64,000 bases of DNA. It comes from Gnetum montanum. Its lineage: Eukaryota; Streptophyta; Gnetopsida; Gnetales; Gnetaceae. The stretch covers positions 1 to 64,000 of the forward strand of contig MNCI01027068.1 of the NCBI GenBank assembly GCA_015680685.1, read 5' to 3'. Under the pieces are notes generated by a model. The model had not been told where the DNA came from and ran no database searches. It saw only the letters and a program-made list of their open reading frames with translations. The position numbers and the translations under genes are program-made. Shown here in pieces: positions 45,867-56,842 of the stretch; the stretch's first letter is position 1, and each line of letters begins with the position of its first letter.

Positions 45867-45950
45867 CCTTGCATTGTGTGGTCCTCATCGAAAAATGCAA
45901 AAAAATAAAAAATAGAAAAATAAAAAAGAGGATTCAAAGTACACCCCTTG
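45867..45950 (+). repeat. Element 3 hairpin repeat, copy a
   Basis: Left arm GTGTGG-TCCTCAT, A-rich loop, right arm AAGAGGA-TTCAAAG-TACACC. 6 of 7 inner pairs; the change at stem position 2 (T to C) is compensated (A to G). Confidence 0.75.
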
Positions 45951-45976
45951 GTCGAATGTATGCAAACAAGCATGGG

Positions 45977-46054
45977 TCTTTGCATGGTGTGGTTCCCACA
46001 AAAGCACAAAAAAATCAAGTCATCACTATGTGGGAATTCAAAGCACACCCCTTA
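45977..46054 (+). repeat. Element 3 hairpin repeat, copy b
   Basis: Left arm GGTGTGG-TTCCCAC, right arm GTGGGAA-TTCAAAG-CACACC. 7 of 7 inner pairs with two compensated changes (stem positions 4 and 7); outer stem intact. Confidence 0.82.
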
Positions 46055-46820
46055 GACTACCTCTCATGGACCACAAGCACTAGTTATGGGACTTCCTTCA
46101 TCCCCTCTAACTCAGTCCCATTTCACTTCCTTCCTCCCACGTTTGTTGGAGTGGTGGTTCTCTGTGGATGCATTCTTGTCTACTTGGGGGATGGTTGGGG
46201 CTTCACCTGTTGCTGCGATGTCACTGTATGCAGATGGTTTTGGCTCTGAACCCAAGAAAGGTCCTACCGAGTCACTTAACCACAACTACACACGGGGTTT
46301 CATGTGCCAAATGATCAAAATTCCCATTCTCTCATCTCTCTCTTCACCCATTTCTCTTTGTACCTCACCTCACTGCCTATTTTATGTTTTGAAAGTTCGT
46401 CATGGTTTCCATGAACTTCTCATGCCATGGCAGGTTCACTTGGAGGGGCGTCTTAACTTGCGATCACCATTTCTTAATCCCGAAGGCCACAGAATCTGGT
46501 GTTAAGGCTATGAAAGGGCTATTAAGGCTATCACCTACTATGGGGAGGACCTACTTGCATATTCTTGGTCTCATTTGTTAAGCTGCCCATCCTTTTGATT
46601 TTGTGGTTAATTGTTTTTATGTCCCATCGCTTGATTTCTTCCTCGCGGAGTTCTTTTTTCCTATGTTCTCCTCTGTTTGACTCTTTTTCTAGCCTAGTTT
46701 ACCTTCCTCATGTGCTCGATCACATTCTTGGTCTCTTACGCTCTTCAACCACCCCAATTTTGCATTTTAAATTCATTTTTTCTAGATTTTTATGGGCTGG
46801 TCAACGAGTGTGACTAGCTG

Positions 46821-47304
46821 CATATACGTGACAATGTATTCACGTATACATGGCCCCGTCGACGCAATGCCAAATCCCTATATATATGGCTATTGTGCTT
46901 TATATTTTTATCATTTTGCAAACAAATTGGGGGGAGATTTTGCCATTTTTTTGGCCTAATTGCTTCCCGAGCATCTACATTCCATTGCGCGTCTGTAACA
47001 ACCGATCCTTGCCCTCTTGAGCACCTAGAGGTATGCTCTCAATCAATGGGGGGGGGGGTGAATCCTATGTGTAATTAATTAATTAAATAGTTAATTAAGA
47101 CTTCACACCTCTAAGGGAAGAAATGAAAACAACCGTTTAAACTCCAACTCATCCCTTGTTGTTTTTAGCTCTAACCCATGAATTAACACTCTGGGGGATT
47201 TAATGCCTATGCCAACAACATAACTTAGTCAAACTGAGAAGGTGTATAAGGACCAGTTTGAGCTACTTATGCATGGTCTAATGGGTGGTTATGTTTGATT
47301 GCAG
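46821..47304 (+). promoter_or_regulatory. Element 3 internal U3-like promoter and leader before ORF-X
   Basis: CGTATACATGGCCCCGTCGACGC-type sequence at 46843-46865 matches the element's own 3' LTR at 50011-50033 in 21 of 23 bases, both differences C/T. A TATA box (CTATATATATGG, about 46878-46889) follows at a spacing like that in the LTR. The leader contains a run of 11 G at 47048-47058 and ends in the acceptor-like GTTTGATTGCAG directly before the ORF-X ATG at 47305. Promoter function is inference from position and similarity. Confidence 0.55.
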
Positions 47305-49730
47305 ATGGCACCCAAACCGAGGCATCCAAGGGGTGAAGGACCATCACAACCGAGGGACAAGCGTCCATGAATGGGAAGGGGATGAGGTGGGCAGCAACCA
47401 AAGCACACAGAGGGCTCTCATGCAACTAGCCTCCTCTGTGAAGGACCTGATGTGGAATCTATCCATTAGATTCTCAAAGAGGAGTTGCCCAGTGAGCAAT
47501 CGCAGGGAGATGAAACTCTGAGGATAACACCAAGGCTTGAAGTCACCCTGACCCAAGCCTACTTTGATGCTATCAAGCCGTGAGAAGTGCAATGGATGGT
47601 CCTACAAGAGCTAAACTTTTGACCATTTCTTGAAAATGCACCAGAAGATGTGAGACTCCAATTACAAAATTCTCCTATGTGGCCAATCATCACAACCAAT
47701 GGTGAATGGTAACTAGGAGAAATCTATCTCTTTTGGACAAATCGGTAACCTGGGTCTAGAGTTAGGATTAAATACATTTATGTCTCCTACTTTGTAGAGG
47801 TAACAACGTAAGCTCTAGGGTTGCTAGAGATCGGAGAAGATGTCGCAAAGATCCCAAAACAAGCAGAGCCTAAGGTAAAAGGGGATTGGATCTGGCAGTG
47901 CTATGGGGTAGATCGCAAGGATTTTGGCACCTTAACCACTGTGGAGAGGGTATACTCAAAGATCGCATCTTACCATCTGAACCCAACAGTAAGACCCAGT
48001 AAAATCATGGCCTTCTCCACTCATGCCTGTGTTGCCTTGAGTGGAAAATTTCCATTGGAAATTGAAAAATGGTTCGCCGAAAGAGAATGTGGAAGGTGAG
48101 CTCTCCCCTTCCCTTGCCTAATCAAAAAATTTTACAAATGGGCAGGGATAGCACGATACGCCAATGATACACTCTGACATGCCCTGATTGCCTCATGGCA
48201 TGAAATGATGAAAGATAGGACTCCTGCCACTACACAAACAGAGGAATAGAAGCAACCACCTCCTCCACCTGTGCAAACAACAAGGTTGAGTTCGCAAACT
48301 ATCACAAAACATATCTGTGAAATTCGACAATCACTCTTAAGCTAGCAAGAGAAATTTGGTAGGACTGGTGGAGGGGAAGACCCTTTGGTTTATCGTCCTG
48401 CAATGAGCCACCTGGAGCAAGTGGCTTGATTAGTCAGTTTGTTAGAAAGAGAAGGACCAATGTTCTCTACTGCCTAGACATAAGTGCCAGCAAGAACAGA
48501 TCCTAGTATCCGAGAGGTAATAGTATCAACCCAACAACTATTTCTTGAAATTTCAGGGAATGCTACTACCTTCTTAGTATGCTTGGAGGATGGTGAAGGG
48601 GCGACAGTCCTGGTGATGTAGCACTAGGGATAGGAGATTGTAGTTGAAGTGGTTGTTGATAAAATTGCTATAGTTATCAATGCATTGGCGGCACTTTTTC
48701 TAGATGTACATGGGATTTAAGATATACAGGCATCCATCGGAACTTCACATAGTAGAATTGATGTAGCACAACATGAAGAACTATTGGAACGATTGGTGGG
48801 AACTGGGCAACCGCTTTCAGATGTCTTTGATCTTTTGAATAACATAAATGCAACCCAGTTAGAGTTGCTTTTGGCAACGGGTAAGAGCTTCTTTTTGGAG
48901 GGGCAACTTGAAGTTGCTCAAGCCACTTTTCAACTCTTGGCAATGGAAGTCACCCAGTTAAGAGCCTAACTTACCGATTCAGCTCTTCTCAATTGTGAGC
49001 TCACCAGAGATGAAGCTTGTCAATATCTTAGGTTAAAATTCAAATAGTTGAGGATGAGCGAGAGTCAGTGATCTTTGATAAGGACTTAGCATATGCTCAG
49101 ACATATCATTTAGACAAGGACTTAGCAGAGGTTCACTAGGAGAACATCAGGATGACCATGGAGGTCCATCGCTTACGTAATGTTGGTGCTGAAACTAAGC
49201 ACATGAAAAATTTTATTCACCAACAGTAGGAAGATCTAGCCAAGGTGAATGCCGATGTGAGAAGGTTGACCCCTGATAACCGAAATCTATCCATGGAGGA
49301 GGTTCGAACCTTGCAACAGAAATCTGCCATTGAAGTCTTTGCTTGGAAGAATGAGGCCCTAAAATTTGAAAAATTGAAGAATCATTACAGGGACTAAGTG
49401 GAACTACAAAAGGAAGTAAATGAGAAGTAGATCCAAGTCACAAAGGCCAAGCTAAACCAAGTGCTCCCAAAACTCTAAGAGGGAGGCAAGGTATGACAAC
49501 CTATCTTTGATGGGTTAAATGCCTACAATCAAGCTAAAATTTGCCTCAAGGAGTTGCAGATTGAAGAAATGACAGAATATATGGAGCTTTTCAACCTTCG
49601 TTATGCAAACTTGGCTATGCTCACAACTGGGAGACCACGGTCTGACTTAGAGAAATAAGTTGCCCCCTCGTATTCTTTATACAAGGGCAAGTTCCAAGCA
49701 AATAAAGTGACAAAGCAAAATTGGAAATAG
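47305..49730 (+). pseudogene. Element 3 ORF-X: post-pol protein of unknown function, coiled-coil-like C-terminus
   Basis: The ATG at 47305 starts MAPKPRHPRGEGPSQPRDKR; the frame can be followed for up to about 800 codons with stops, mostly at Gln/Arg/Trp-like positions, and some shifts. Best preserved parts are 47821-48099 (WIWQCYGVDRKDFGTLTTVE, SYHLNPTVRPSKIMAFSTHA) and 48784-48969 (LLERLVGTGQPLSDVFDLL, then alternating Leu/Glu/Ala sequence). The last third is Glu/Lys/Leu-rich with heptad-like spacing. The middle part recalls the 'putative plant transposon protein' frames linked to some Athila elements, but I cannot confirm this. No signal peptide or membrane segment is visible. Element M has a homologue; elements 1 and 2 do not. 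Confidence 0.65.
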
Positions 49731-49916
49731 CAAACGTAGAACTCAAGGTTCTCTGCACCATTTTTGTAATTTATCCTTCTCTGTAAACTCAAGAACTTGG
49801 TAAAATTGATGTTCTGTCATGTGTGTATGTCAAGTCTTGTGTGTTGTAAATAAAAGTCCATACCTTCCAAATTGTAGAGGAACTCGAGGATGAGTTTTTA
49901 CTCAATTGTGGAGGTA
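49731..49916 (+). other. Element 3 tail with 3' polypurine tract
   Basis: Non-coding sequence ending in GAGGATGAGTTTTTACTC and the PPT CAATTGTGGAGGTA (about 49903-49916) directly before the LTR. The TTGTGG core matches the internal copy at 45268 in this element, whereas elements 1, 2 and M have TCATGG or a decayed form. Confidence 0.75.
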
Positions 49917-50861
49917 TGATGAAGTGTTTAATGATCGCTGCATCTACTAGGCTATGTATACAGGACCCCATATATGTGGTCACGTTGACGCGGACCCATA
50001 TACTTGGCCTCGTATACATGGCCTCGTCGATGCAACCCTGTTAACGCATCCTTCCATGCGTCGACGTGGCCCCATTTACGCGATGCCTTTTTTGGTCTAT
50101 AAATAAGAGGGCTCCTACTTCTCTTAGGTACCTTTTTCTTAGTTGTAGTGAAGCTCTTGTAGTTTGTTCCTATGAGAGTTAGAATATTTTTCAAGTGCCT
50201 GAAGTAGGTGTAAAGAAGGTGTCCAACTCTTTATTCAAGCACTGATGTATCTGATACCATTGGCGTGAATGACAATAAAGACGAGCTTTCAAGCATTCCT
50301 TGTAGCTTTTGGACTTAGCCATTTAATTAATTTAATAGCTTAACATTTCTATGCTTTGATAATTACTTAAGTTTCTCTTATTATTAGTTTAATCGCTATT
50401 GTTCATTCATAGTTCATAGAAGCCATAAGTACGACCATCTTGAACGTAAACCCAACACTTGGTAACCTAGTGACGCTTAACGTCTGGTAACCCAGTAGTG
50501 GTTAGGGAATGCTCAGAAGGTGCTCGGAAGATGGGATCGAATACTTATGCTAGGAATAGTTAGGATACATATTAGGATAATTATAGATTAGATAATAGTT
50601 CATTCCTTACTTTCCATACCTTAATTAGACATCAAAAGATAAAGTAAAAAACTATAAAAATTAGTTGTCTCAATCTCACTTAACCATCGCCACTAGAACA
50701 TCACAAGTGAGATTGGGAAGAAGTCGATTGTTCTAACCCAAGGTTTTTTTGGTTAGGTTCTGGTGTATGCAAAGTGCTTACAATCTATGGAATTCAACTG
50801 AGTCACGTGTGAATGCCCGTGATTTATATGTTTGGGCGTAGGGGTACCTATCCGCTCATTA
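49917..50861 (+). repeat. Element 3 3' LTR
   Basis: 945 bp, TGATGAAGTGTT to CCGCTCATTA. U3 has repeated GTATACATGGCC, GTCGACGTGGCCCC and GTTAACGC-like blocks; TATA box CTATAAATAAGAGGG at about 50098. It is the complete reference for the truncated copy at 38115. Confidence 0.9.
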
Positions 50862-51720
50862 GTTTGCCTCACCAAATTTGTGCTTACCTATTGACGATCT
50901 TCTATGGTATCCCAACATAAAGGTGTTCTACATGGCCAACCATATAAAATCTCATATGGTGTTTCTTGCAAAGTCTTTTGATAATTATTATTATATGAAA
51001 ATTTAGCTAATGGTAGCATCCAATCCCAACCTTCTCTATACTACAAAGCACAGGCTCTCAACATGTCTTCTAGAATTTGATTCACCTACTTAGTTTGACC
51101 ATCAGTTTGTGGATATTATGCCAAACTTATATTCAACTTTGTACCCATCTCCTTCTAAAATTCTTGCAAAAAATGTGGCATGAATCATGCATCTCTAGCA
51201 CTAATAATCTGTCATGGAACACCATGCAATCACACTATCTCTACAAGAAAGAGATGTGCAGTTTCTACTATACTTACTAATGATCATGTGGTAAGGAAAT
51301 GCACAGACTTTGTCAAGAAATCAACAAAAACTAATATAGTGTCATGGCTACTATGAGCTTGCGGAAGGCCAACAATGAAATTCATACCAATGGCATGGCA
51401 CTTCCAATGAGGAATATCTTGGAAATGTAGATATCCCCTAGGCCTCTAATGCTCTATCTTTACTTGCTAGCAAATTAAACATTGAGATACATACTCTTGT
51501 ACAATCCTCTTCATACCAAACCACCAACACATCCATCGTAAACTTTGGTACATTTTCTAACTACCTAGATGCATTTGGTATCTACTCATGTGGTCCTCAT
51601 CCATCAACTAAATTCGTAGAGCTTCTAGAACACATATTTGACCATCCCTTCATAATACTCCATGACTATCCATAGAGAGCGGTTCATTAGAGGTAATTTG
51701 TTACCTCAATTCTTGACACC
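50862..51720 (-). pseudogene. Chromovirus integrase, truncated
   Basis: Minus strand: NFIVGLP (first catalytic Asp reads Asn), SSHDTILVFVDFLTKSVHFL (about 51350-51300), ISARDA.FMPHF (second Asp kept, about 51200), YPQTDGQTK (catalytic Glu region decayed, about 51100), ILEDMLRACAL, LPLAKFSYNNNYQKTLQETP (about 51010-50960) and YEILYGWPCRTP (to about 50920). Ends at the element 3 junction. Confidence 0.78.
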
Positions 51721-51779
51721 ATGGATCATGTCATTGTTGCTATCATATCTGCTATAGCGAAATTGATTGGATTGTCAAG

Positions 51780-52250
51780 TTATTAAGCTTACTCACCACC
51801 CTACTCAATGCATTCACTAATTTAGTATTTTTAGGCCTATATTTAATAGTGAAATCAAAATTAGCAAGTAGCTCCACACATCTACATTGTCACATGTTTA
51901 ATTGTGGCTGACTCATAAGATATTGAAGGCTCTTATGGCTAGTCCAAATAGTAACCTACTTCCCATATAGATAATGTCACCAAATCTTCGATGTGAATAT
52001 CATAGCATCCAACTCTAGATCATGCATGGAATATCTAGTTTCATGTGGCCTTAATTGATGGAATGCATAAGCCAAAACTTGTCCATCCTACATCAACACA
52101 CAAGAAAACCAATCACCTAAAGCATCGATACTAACATCATATGGATGTATTGGTGTAGGAGATATTAGCATTGTAGTAGTTACCAATTTATGCTTCAAGT
52201 CTTTAAATGTAGCCTAAGAAGATGAGCCCCAAGTAAAGTTAGTCTCCTTC
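51780..52250 (-). pseudogene. Chromovirus RNase H domain, broken
   Basis: Minus strand, between RT and integrase: DALGDWFSCVLM (about 52125-52090), AYAFHQLRPHETRYSMHDLE (about 52070-52010), YYLYGK (about 51960) and SHKSLQYLMSQPQLN (about 51930-51890). These are Gypsy RNase H blocks; stops and shifts inactivate it. Confidence 0.65.
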
Positions 52251-52339
52251 CTCAACAATTAGGTCAAAGAAGATGCTATGCAATAAAAATGTTCCACAAA
52301 CCTTTGGTAATATCCTGCTAATCCCAAGAAGCTTCCTAC

Positions 52340-53060
52340 CTCCACTACTAATTGTGGCATAGGCTAATCATGAATGACTAAAATCTTTGTAGGATCCATA
52401 GAGATACTAGCTCTTGACACCACATGTCCTAAGAACTGAATCTCTAATTTCCAAACTGAACACTTGGAAGGCTGAGCATATAGTTGGTACTCCATCAAAT
52501 TATAGAAAACCATTTGCAAGTGCTCTACATGAAATTGCTCATTAGGAGAATATACTAAGATATTATCTATGAACACAATTATAAACTAAGCTAAAAATGG
52601 CTACATCACATTGTTCATGAGGTGCATGAAAACTACTGGTGCATTTGTCAACCCAAAGGGTAGCACCAGAAACTCATAATGGCCACACTATGATCTAAAT
52701 GATATCTTTGATACATCCTATTTATGAACCCACATTTGATGATACCTAGACTTGAGATCAATCTTTGAGAATACATGAGCTCCCAGAAGTTAGTTAAACA
52801 AGTCATCAATGTATGGTAGAGGATATTTATTTTTCATATTCACTTGGTTTAACTACATGTAATCTATGCATAGCGATAACCCCTCATCCTTCTTTTAATA
52901 ACTAGCACTAGTGCATCCCACGGTGATACATTGGGTCAAATAAGTCCTTTATCTAGTAATTCATGTAGCTGAATCTTTAGCTTTGCTAGCTCTACGAGAG
53001 ACATGTTGTGTGGAGCCTTTGAAATAGGCTCTGTACCAAGTTTATGTTCGATCTCAAACT
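52340..53060 (-). pseudogene. Chromovirus reverse transcriptase domain, broken
   Basis: Minus strand, with LSLCIDYM-like sequence (about 52870), YLPYIDDLF (about 52820), DLRSRYHQMWVH (about 52755-52720), FEFLVLPFGLTNAPVVFMHL (about 52680-52620) and FIDNILVYSPNEQFHVEHL (about 52576-52520), where the active-site IDD reads IDN. Then LYAQPSKCSVWKLEIQFLGH and VVSRASISMDPTK to 52370. Confidence 0.8.
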
Positions 53061-53690
53061 CAATCTCTCACCTTAATGGTAAACCTAGTAATTATAACTA
53101 GAATACATCAGAGACTTCATGAAGCATAGAAATTTGATCTATCTCCACAATATTTGTTTTATAGATTGTATTAACAAAGCATTCATGCCCTTTATGAAGC
53201 ATCCTATGGTACATTTGAGAGGAGACCAAATCTAGGTGCATGGTTCTTGAATGAGTTTGTACCTCAATTGTACCGTCATTAACTAATTGTAGTTGTTGGG
53301 GGTTTTGTTGATAGTCCAAACTAGCATTGAACTATGGCAACAAATCCATCACCAAAATTACATCATAGACCCCAAGATTCATAACATGTAAATCACTAAT
53401 CCGCTGCACACCTTCTGCTTCTACTAGCAAACCTATAAAAACTTGATCAACTCGAGTTTCATAACCCCTAGCAAAAGATACTATCAACCCAGGAGAAAGA
53501 GAATGACATACAAGAGTTACATGATATGCAACCATAGGATCTATGAAAGAATGGCTAGCACCTAGATCAAATAACATTAACATAGCAAAGCCCAAAATTG
53601 TACCTCCCATCTCCATCACTATGTTTGGTTGTATGTCCAAAGGTTGGTCTGTTAAGGCATACACCTATCCTTGAGTCCTTTGATCCCCTC
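53061..53690 (-). pseudogene. Chromovirus aspartic protease and linker
   Basis: Minus strand frame 53664-53332 reads MYALTDQPLDIQPNIV and then LMLFDLGASHSFIDPMVAYH, where the catalytic DSG/DTG reads DLG, followed by SPGLIVSFARGYE and DLHVMNLGVYDVILVMDLLP, the second flap half with G-x-D-V-I-L-x-M-D. A separate frame 53319-53098 holds the protease-RT linker. It would cut Gag-Pol in the particle. Confidence 0.8.
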
Positions 53691-54830
53691 CTTCGAGCTA
53701 AGTGATTAGTGCTCCATGTTCACCTTGAAATGGAGGTCATTGTCCTTGGCCTCTACCACCTCTACTACTACCTACCTACTTTGGGCACTCCAAAGCCTGA
53801 TGCCCTAGCTGCCCACATGCAAAAAGTTCTGGTAATCCCTCTATAGATGACCTAGCTATCCACATTTATAACAAACAATAGCTCCATGACTATTTCCAAT
53901 AGTAGGACCACAAGCAAGTGTTGGGCACTCTCCTCCATGGCCATGAGCTTGCTTAGAAGGGCCAATATTTTCTCCAAATGTTGATCCTCTCTTCTATTCC
54001 TAGTGCCTCTCTCTACACACTATATCTCCTCACTAACTCCCCTCTAAATCCATGGCTACTAGTCTAGCTTCATCATAGGAAGTCAATCTGAGAGGTAATA
54101 GGTGATCCTTCAAAGATGGTCTCAAACCTTGAACAAACCTATTTACTTGTGTCTAAGCATTTATTAGCACTAGTGGTACATAACTACTCAGCTCAGAGAA
54201 ATGAGCATTTTACTTTACGACAGACCAACTACCCTAACACAAATGGTAGAACTCATCCTCCTTGGCCTGTGCATATTAGGTAGACACATAATGAACTTTG
54301 AAAGATGCTGGAAAATCATTCCATGCCACCTCTTGACTAGTCCATCCCTTGGCTTGCTCTTTAGTTGTCCACCAATGCCAAGCAGTGCCAACCAATTGAT
54401 AAACTACCATGCAAGTTTGTTAAACTGATGAATAGGTCATCAAATCCAAAGCCTTTTGCAATTCCTCCAACCATTCTATAGCTACAGTGGAATTATTAGT
54501 GCCATTAGATTTAGGAGATCCCAACTTTTGAAACTACTCTACTACTTTCCTATTAATAGGCTACCTGTTTGATTCTTTTAAGCCTCCACTACCACTACCA
54601 CTTCCCACTTTCCTAATCATGGGAAAGAGAGCATCACTAGTTGCAATATGCTAATGTAGGATCTATAACAATTGTAGTATAAGCTTTGGTTTCCTATTGG
54701 TAGGACCACTACTAGATGTTTGAGGAGGCTGCTCTTGTTCATCATTAGGCCATTCTAGTCTACAAGCCCCACCAACATCATTACCATGTCTACTATACAT
54801 CTCTGCAACCTAAAATCACAAATGGGTGAG
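53691..54830 (-). pseudogene. Chromovirus gag with CCHC knuckle, broken
   Basis: Minus strand: MYSRHGNDVGGACRLEWPND start region (about 54800), NSTVAIEWLEELQKALDLMT (Retrotrans_gag, about 54500-54440), VGTAWHWWTTKEQAKGWT and NDFPAFFKVHYV (about 54390-54290), SLRPSLKDHLLPLRL-like sequence (about 54120) and a knuckle CYKCG.LGHL.RDY (about 53870-53835) whose last Cys reads Tyr. Confidence 0.75.
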
Positions 54831-54864
54831 TACCCCAACCATCATACAACATCAGAGTAAACTA

Positions 54865-54876
54865 GCTCTGATACCA
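54865..54876 (-). other. Chromovirus primer binding site (initiator tRNA-Met)
   Basis: Minus strand TGGTATCAGAGC, exactly the complement of the 3' end of plant initiator tRNA-Met, three bases from the LTR end. Confidence 0.9.
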
Positions 54877-54879
54877 CAA

Positions 54880-56036
54880 TGTAACACCTTGCTCTAGCTA
54901 GGGTAGGGTGATGCCTAGGATCAAGTAATCTTAGAACAAAAGCATGATAACTAAAAACCAATAATGTATAGAATACATGATATTAAGGAAGATCAAATTG
55001 CATAGAAATTTCATGCTGCACCAAAAACTAAAAACAAAACACATAAACACCATGATCATATATACAAGAGTATACAATAACACATAGTCCATACTATTAT
55101 CCATGAAATATACATTAATTAATAACTAAGGATTTTTTCATCCTTTACTCTCCCTCTTCATGCTCATCTAGGCTCCTACACCTTTCACCTATAATTTAAA
55201 TAAAGTCTATACACCACTTAGTGGGAAGCCTTTATACTTTCCCTATTAGATGGTTGACAAGGATTGCACTAGACAAGAGGAGTGGGATACAAGGCAACCT
55301 GCAACAACTATTAGTCTTACACATGCTCAAAAAAATGCACACAATATCACCCATAATGCTAACATACTATTATATAATCACAGATAAAGCGAAGGTCTGA
55401 CATTATCTATCCTACCCATGTCATCATACCCATGATATACCATAAATACTCCATGATCCATACAATCATAATCCAATTAGAACACATATTATCAATGATA
55501 TGACTCACAAATTGATACTATCATATACATAGCCCATGTGGTTACTAGCATATTTGTGCTTAGTGTAGCATGTGAAACACTGCCATGAGTACTCATAACA
55601 TCCATTTCATGTAGGTATTTTATTAACATTTTATTTATCTAATTGGTGCTAGGGTTCATCAGCCTATGACTCACAACCACTAACTTTCTAGAAAATTGGC
55701 GATAGGGATGAACACACCTATGCCATGTACTAGCCATAGTGACAAATACACCTATGCTCTCCTACTCTTAGGACAAGGCCTGAGATAGGAGCCTCATCGG
55801 TGCATAATAGTGGGGGTCAATCCATAAATTGGTCAACATCCTCATGCTAGCACGACCTACCAATGACTATCACAAGCATCATCATGAAAACATGTACACA
55901 TTTTCGCTAGTTTAAGCCAACACATGTCATAAGCACAACACACCCAAATAAACATAACCACACATATCCACACATAATAGTTATAGTTATTTTATGAAAA
56001 TAATACCATGATCTAACAAAACAACATGAATACCTT
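54880..56036 (-). repeat. Chromovirus 5' LTR, partial
   Basis: The LTR 3' end (GGTGTTACA on the minus strand) lies at 54880. At least 1,157 bp of LTR follow to the right, without coding sequence, until element 4 begins at 56037; the remainder should lie beyond element 4 outside the window. Length over 1.1 kb agrees with Del/Tekay LTRs. Confidence 0.7.
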
Positions 56037-56842
56037 TGATGAATCAAATTTTTCCATTTTCCACAACATCGTATACACAACGGCGAGGTGTATACCCCAA
56101 GTCTATAAATACTACACCTAGGCTCCATTTTTCAAGTCAATTTTTGATGTTTCTTAGTTAAAGTAGTGAAGCTCTTGCCATTCATTTTCCTTAGAGTTAT
56201 AATATTTTCTGAGTACTCGTAGAAGGAGTCTAAGTATGTACCGTTCTTTGTTCGAACATTGATGTTCCTAAGCATAGTAATGTGACAAGAAAAAACAAAC
56301 TCTTTTGACAATCCTTGCAGCACTAAGAATAGCTTATCATTTTATTTATTACATTTTACTTTCATGATCTTTATTTTAATGCATTTGAATTAAGCAATTT
56401 ATTTCTAGTAGTTAATGAACATGAGCATGAGCACTTCAAGCATTCATATAGTACTTGGTAACCCATCAATGCTTAATATTTGGTAGCCTAGTAGTGCTAT
56501 ATGTGTTTAGGATGTGTTCAGGAAAGTGGGATGGTTACTTGTGTTAGGCTAGATAGATAATCACAAATTAGATTTTAAATTACTCTACTTTTCATTCTTA
56601 TTGTAGGTGACCAAATCCATAAAATATAATGTAAAAAAAATTCATATACTTCAATTACACTTAAACCATACCCTTGAACATCACAAGTGTAACTGGGAAG
56701 ACAAAAAATGTTCTCAACACCCATTTCACTTCTAGAAGAGCTAGTGCATTAGATAACTATATGTGCATAGAATTTGATCGGATTGCATGTAATACCTTAG
56801 TGATTCGTATAGTTGGGCATAGGGGTACCTCATTGCTCATCA
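56037..56842 (+). repeat. Element 4 5' LTR and primer site
   Basis: 806 bp, TGATGAATCAAA to TTGCTCATCA. U3 has neither the GATATC array nor the GTCGACGTGGCC blocks but two GTATAC palindromes (about 56071 and 56091). TATA box CTATAAATAC at about 56104. The primer site TTGGCACCATTGCTGGGGAC follows at 56843-56862 (tRNA-Asp type). Confidence 0.85.

Larger units (their letters stand above)
45236..46820 (+). other. Element 3 3' region: internal PPT, hairpins and conserved boxes
   Basis: PPT-like CAGTTGTGGGGGAGA (45268-45282) lies right after integrase. Two hairpin repeats follow (45867-45950, 45977-46054), then the box CCACAAGCACTAGTTATGGG (46071-46090) and the box TGGGGAGGACCTACTTGCAT (46541-46560). 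Frames of 80-180 codons here (for example 45716-46249) run across the hairpins and are not shared in frame with the other elements, so I treat them as chance. Confidence 0.7.
38115..50861 (+). mobile_element. Element 3: Athila/Tat-type element with ORF-X, 5' LTR truncated
   Basis: About 12.75 kb. The 5' LTR (38115-38961) lacks the first 100 or so bases present in the 3' LTR (49917-50861). Domain order is primer site, gag, protease, RT, RNase H, integrase, 3' region with hairpins, internal U3-like promoter, ORF-X, polypurine tract. It is the best preserved copy, with several frames open for 100-150 codons. The left edge abuts Copia sequence and the right edge a minus-strand chromovirus, so no target duplication can be read. 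Confidence 0.9.
50862..56036 (-). mobile_element. Chromovirus (Del/Tekay-like Ty3/Gypsy), minus strand, truncated at both ends
   Basis: From right to left: part of the 5' LTR (54880-56036), a tRNA-iMet primer site, gag, protease, RT, RNase H and integrase. It stops inside the integrase C-terminal part at 50861, where element 3's LTR begins, so any chromodomain and the 3' LTR are missing. The right end is cut by element 4. All frames are decayed. Its primer site and RT signature (FIDNILVYS) set it apart from the Athila-type family. Confidence 0.85.

Noticed and set aside
45716-46249. 177-codon frame in element 3 after integrase
   Set aside because: It crosses the hairpin repeats and is not kept in frame in elements 1, 2 or 4.
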